Made by a program: the position numbers and the translations under genes. The notes beneath the pieces were generated by a model, which was given only the letters and a program-made list of their open reading frames with translations, searched no databases and was not told where the DNA came from. Shown here piece by piece: positions 50,685 through 53,825 of a stretch of DNA of 53,825 bases (positions are counted from its first letter, which is position 1; each line of letters opens with the position of its first letter). The stretch is from Clostridia bacterium (GTDB lineage: Bacteria; Bacillota; Clostridia; Christensenellales; Pumilibacteraceae): NCBI GenBank assembly GCA_022791055.1, contig JAAVYI010000005.1:1-53825 (forward strand), read 5' to 3'.

Positions 50685-52070
50685 TCAATATAAAGTGTCG
50701 AGGGCTTTGACCGCCTCGAAATAGATGTCGCCTAATTGAAACAGATGATCGACGGCGATACTTTCGTCGACGTTGTGGATCGCCGTTTCCTCGCCGGGGA
50801 AAGCCGGGCCGTAGGCGATCGCGTTGGGCAGTTCGCGCGCGTAAGTGCCGCCGCCCGTCTTAACCGTGTACCCTTCGTTGCCGGTGACTTTCGTATACAC
50901 TTTCAGTAGCGTTTGCACCAGCGGCGACGCTTCGGGAATGAACAGACTTTTGGTAAACTGGATCGTCTCGAACGTGCAATCGCCGATACGCGCCGCAACC
51001 GCCGTATCGATGCGGTCGGCGTCGAACGAGGCGGGGACGCGGAAGTCGAGCGAAAGCGTAAGCGTTTTGCCGTCGAATGCGGCCGTGCCGACGTTCATCG
51101 TCAGCGCGCCCGAGGCGTCCTCGGCGGCGATGCCCAGTTTTTCGGGCGCGAGCGGGGAGAGCAGATATTCGTTCATCGCCTTGAGCGTAGCGCTTTTGCC
51201 CTCGAACAGCGGCTCGAGTACGGCGTATAACACGGCGAGCGCGTTGACGCCCTTTTCCGGTTCGGATGCGTGTCCCGCTACGCCGTCGGCGGTGATCGTC
51301 AGCCCGTTGTCGTCGACAATGCCGAACGATCGCCCCTCATAACCGTAGGTAACGAGATTTTCAAGTACGGCCGGCAGGCGGAACAGCTTACTTAGATCGC
51401 CGCCCGTGGCTTTACGGATCTTCGCCGCGACCGCGCTTTCTTTGAGCGTGACCGACGCGGACGACGGCACCACGTTAGGGCGCACGCCGGCGGTGACGGC
51501 CGCTACGTTGTCGGCAAAAAAGGCGTCGCAGGGGAACGCGCAATGCACTTGCTTGATCGTCTTTTCGCTGTTGATGACCGGGAAATCGGAATCGGGCGTC
51601 AAGGATACGACGGGAATTTCGCCGTGTTTACGGTAGTGCTTCATGCACGCCGAGCCGTTTTCTTCGTTGCAGCCGACGATCAGCCGAATGCGATGCTTGA
51701 GCGGGACGCGCTCGTCTTTTAAGCGCTTCAGCATGTGCAGGCATACGACGGCAGGCCCCTTATCGTCGGCCACGCCGCGGCCGTATGCGCGGCCGTTTTC
51801 GATCGCCAGGCGGAAAGGGGGATTGCTCCAGCCTTTGGGGTCGGCCGGCACAACGTCGAGATGCGCCAGGATACCGATACAGCTGTCGCCCGCGCCGTAT
51901 TCCGCCCAGCCGCAGTAGCCGTCCAACTCGCCGCTGCTAAGCCCGAAGTCTTTTGCTTTTTGCAAAAACCAGTCGAGCGCGGCGCGCGGCCCCGTCCCGA
52001 ACGGCGCGTGCGGCTGCGGCGCGCCCATCACGCTTTCGATTGCGATCAATTCCGCCAAATCGTTTAACAT
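50685..52070 (-). CDS. M20 family dipeptidase (PepV/Sapep-like)
   Basis: 461 residues. Two-metal M20 site: GILAHLDVVPA (His), RGVADDKGPAVVCLHMLKRL (Asp), VGCNEENGS (catalytic and ligand Glu), SLTPDSDFPV (Asp), and ETAIHNVDESIAVDHL near the end (His). The lid domain lies in between (about 190-340). PepV-type enzymes cut dipeptides with broad specificity in the cytosol. It is first of the leftward set and divergent from gltX. Confidence 0.9.
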   Translation of the reverse strand: MLNDLAELIAIESVMGAPQPHAPFGTGPRAALDWFLQKAKDFGLSSGELDGYCGWAEYGAGDSCIGILAHLDVVPADPKGWSNPPFRLAIENGRAYGRGVADDKGPAVVCLHMLKRLKDERVPLKHRIRLIVGCNEENGSACMKHYRKHGEIPVVSLTPDSDFPVINSEKTIKQVHCAFPCDAFFADNVAAVTAGVRPNVVPSSASVTLKESAVAAKIRKATGGDLSKLFRLPAVLENLVTYGYEGRSFGIVDDNGLTITADGVAGHASEPEKGVNALAVLYAVLEPLFEGKSATLKAMNEYLLSPLAPEKLGIAAEDASGALTMNVGTAAFDGKTLTLSLDFRVPASFDADRIDTAVAARIGDCTFETIQFTKSLFIPEASPLVQTLLKVYTKVTGNEGYTVKTGGGTYARELPNAIAYGPAFPGEETAIHNVDESIAVDHLFQLGDIYFEAVKALDTLY

Positions 52071-52087
52071 AACCTATCCTCGTTTGA

Positions 52088-52161
52088 TTGCTTTATTTTT
52101 CCCGTTGTGCTACAATCATATAAGCGAAAACGGAGATTTTCGTTTGCTATAGTATAGCAAA
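52088..52161 (+). promoter_or_regulatory. gltX promoter and 19-bp palindrome
   Basis: TTGCTT (52088-52093), 17 bases, TACAAT (52111-52116). The perfect palindrome TTTGCTATA-G-TATAGCAAA (52143-52161) lies in the leader, 30 bases before the ATG. No T-box features are visible. Confidence 0.6.
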
Positions 52162-52190
52162 TTTACGTCAAATTGTCAATCGGAGGCACT

Positions 52191-53600
52191 ATGGTAAGAA
52201 CAAGATTTGCGCCCAGTCCGACGGGGTACTTGCATATCGGCGGCTTGCGTACCGCGCTGTACGCCTATCTGTACGCGCGTAAAGCGGGCGGCAAGTTCAT
52301 TTTGCGCATCGAGGATACCGACCTCGAGCGCTATGTCGACGGCGCCGTCGAGATCATTTACCGCACGCTCAAAGAGGCGGGTTTATCTTACGACGAGGGG
52401 CCGGACGTCGGCGGCGATTACGGGCCGTATGTGCAATCGGAGCGCAAAGAGATCTATCGGAAATATGCGCAGCAGCTACTCGACAGCGGCGACGCATACG
52501 TTTGTTTTTGCAGCAAAGAGCGGCTCGAGCAGATCCACAAGGACGGGGCGACCAAGTACGACAAGCACTGTTTGCACTTGCCGCGCGAGGAAGTCGAGCG
52601 CCGCATTGCTGCGGGCGAGCCGTACGTCATTCGGCAGAACGTGCCGCTGACTGGGAAAACGACCTATACCGATCTGGTGTTCGGCGACATCACCGTTGAC
52701 AACAAGGACTTAGAGGACAATATATTGATCAAGTCGGACGGCTTACCGACTTACAATTTCGCCAACGTCATCGACGATCATTTGATGGGGATCAACGTCG
52801 TCATTCGCGGCGTCGAGTACCTGTCGAGTACGCCCAAATACAACCTATTATACCGTGCGCTCGGGTGGGAGCTGCCGCAGTACATTCATTTGCAACCGAT
52901 CATGCGCGACGCGCAGCACAAGCTCAGCAAACGCCACGGCGACGCCAGCTACGAGGACTTTATCAAAAAAGGCTACTTGAAAGAGGCGATCGTCAACTAT
53001 ATCGCGCTGCTCGGCTGGAGTCCGAAAGACAACCGCGAAAAGCTGTCGCTCGACGAGATGATCGAGCTGTTTTCGCTCGACGGGATCAGCAAATCGGCGT
53101 CGATTTTCGACGAAGCGAAAATGCGCTGGCTCAACGGCCAGTATATCAAAGAGCTGTCGGACGAGGCGTTCTACGAGAAAGCCAAACCGTTTTTGGAAAA
53201 GTGCGACTACCTGAAAGGATTCGACCTGCGCTACTTGGCGGGGTTGTTAAAAGGCCGCACCGAAGTGTTGAGCGACGTGGCCGATTTGACTGCGTTTATC
53301 GACAAGTTCGACGGCTTCGACCTCGATCTGTTTTGTAACCAAAAGTGGAAAACCGACCGCAACACGGCGTCCGCCATGCTGCCCGATTTGTTGCCGCTTT
53401 TAGACGCCGACGACTTGCACGCCGCGCTCGAAACCTACGCCGCCGAACGCGGCTACAAAAAGGGGCAAGTGCTTTGGGTCTTCCGCATTGCGATCACCGG
53501 TTCCGCCGTCACCCCCGGCGGCGCCACCGAAATGAAAGAATTATTAGGCGCCGCGCGTTGCAAAGCGAGAATAGAGGAAGTGTTAAAAAGGTTAAAGTAA
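52191..53600 (+). CDS. gltX: Glutamyl-tRNA synthetase
   Basis: 469 residues from ATG 52191, with GGAGG four bases upstream. Class I synthetase charging tRNA-Glu (and, where GatCAB is used, tRNA-Gln). RFAPSPTGYLHIGGLRTALY carries the HIGH motif, IEDTDLERY, DVVIRG-type VVIRGVEYLSSTPKYN, and KLSKRHGDASYEDF is the KMSKS loop. C-terminal anticodon-binding helices end at VLKRLK. Length is normal. Confidence 0.97.
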   Translation: MVRTRFAPSPTGYLHIGGLRTALYAYLYARKAGGKFILRIEDTDLERYVDGAVEIIYRTLKEAGLSYDEGPDVGGDYGPYVQSERKEIYRKYAQQLLDSGDAYVCFCSKERLEQIHKDGATKYDKHCLHLPREEVERRIAAGEPYVIRQNVPLTGKTTYTDLVFGDITVDNKDLEDNILIKSDGLPTYNFANVIDDHLMGINVVIRGVEYLSSTPKYNLLYRALGWELPQYIHLQPIMRDAQHKLSKRHGDASYEDFIKKGYLKEAIVNYIALLGWSPKDNREKLSLDEMIELFSLDGISKSASIFDEAKMRWLNGQYIKELSDEAFYEKAKPFLEKCDYLKGFDLRYLAGLLKGRTEVLSDVADLTAFIDKFDGFDLDLFCNQKWKTDRNTASAMLPDLLPLLDADDLHAALETYAAERGYKKGQVLWVFRIAITGSAVTPGGATEMKELLGAARCKARIEEVLKRLK

Positions 53601-53639
53601 ATTATATAAAAAGGCGTTAATCGGTTTCCCGAACTTTTG

Positions 53640-53825
53640 CGGGCTAAAGGGACGATAGTCTTTTAGCAAAAGACCGATAAAATATCCTCACCTTTTGCCG
53701 CCAAAAGGTGAGACCAAAACCGTACAAGAGGGGGAACACTTCAGACTGTGTTCCCCCTCTTATAAATCTCCCCCTCGCAACTGCCAAAGACTAAGTCTTT
53801 GGAATCCTCTTTAAAGGTCAAAAAC
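53640..53825. repeat. Dispersed double-hairpin repeat, copy 4, at the right edge
   Basis: CTCACCTTTT / AAAAGGTGAG (53687-53696, 53703-53712) with loop GCCGCC; AGAGGGGGAACAC / GTGTTCCCCCTCT (53727-53739, 53748-53760) with loop TTCAGACT; and palindrome CCAAAGACT-a-AGTCTTTGG (53784-53802). The final 60 bases are the reverse complement of 24318-24375. The contig may stop here because the repeat is multicopy. Confidence 0.8.

Overview
The window looks like a chromosomal piece of an uncultured Bacillota (Clostridia-type) bacterium, probably from a metagenome. Evidence: AAGGAG-type ribosome binding sites with many TTG/GTG starts; Bacillota-type gene families (PadR, HAAS/DUF1700 with DUF4097, WalJ, DegV, DUF951, YitT, DUF1848, PepV-like M20, ABC-F); GC-rich codon use; and no rRNA or tRNA gene. 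Taxonomy below this level cannot be read from the sequence. A recurring trait is a promoter -10 box only 6-8 bases before the ATG, so at least eight genes seem to be transcribed without a leader.

Layout. 1-544: a broken junction where a serine recombinase start is joined to a sugar-transporter permease with a second internal deletion. 607-4299: shikimate-kinase-like protein, 3-methyladenine glycosylase, M18 aminopeptidase, DEAD-box helicase. 4456-7907: a PadR-controlled operon of HAAS and DUF4097 proteins. 8130-10945: a more AT-rich accessory block with an orphan polymorphic-toxin-like domain, a Cys-rich partner, a DUF4417 protein and a leucine-rich-repeat lipoprotein behind a promoter carrying nine Gs. 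11033-13185: CCA-adding enzyme and PHP phosphoesterase. 13231-14085: an AT-rich cassette with an XRE repressor, three equally spaced operators and two related Cys-rich proteins. 14103-16838: two-subunit fumarase plus MATE exporter. 17263-21472: WalJ, two CPBP membrane proteases, RlmH, M14 peptidase. 21473-24700: a repeat-rich region with a structured element, MITE-like repeats, TadA, and four XRE regulators around a Cys-rich protein. 24704-27847: a large zinc-ribbon/TIR/Sel1 protein. 27985-33111: HGSNAT-like membrane protein, acyl-CoA-synthetase-like enzyme, repeats, YitT, DUF815 ATPase. 33233-36636: IlvC, a second copy of the structured element, DAHP synthase, a solo DUF4445 protein, a YjzC-like protein. 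36712-44643: an unknown protein, DUF1848, a hydrolase-like protein lacking its serine, DUF951, signal peptidase I, DegV, a transglutaminase-like lipoprotein. 44722-53600: glutamate dehydrogenase, a PhnP-like hydrolase, a lipoprotein with a second poly-G promoter, ABC-F, thioredoxin, M20 dipeptidase, GltX. The sequence ends inside a dispersed hairpin repeat.

The housekeeping content (amino-acid, tRNA and envelope functions) is ordinary. The unusual material is: (a) two copies of a roughly 128-nt element whose helices differ in sequence but stay complementary, each placed just after a stop codon; (b) a second dispersed hairpin family with invariant loops and changing stems; (c) XRE regulators repeatedly paired with small Cys-rich proteins and regularly spaced palindromic operators; (d) the zinc-ribbon/TIR/Sel1 protein; (e) poly-G tracts inside two lipoprotein promoters; (f) widespread leaderless promoters.
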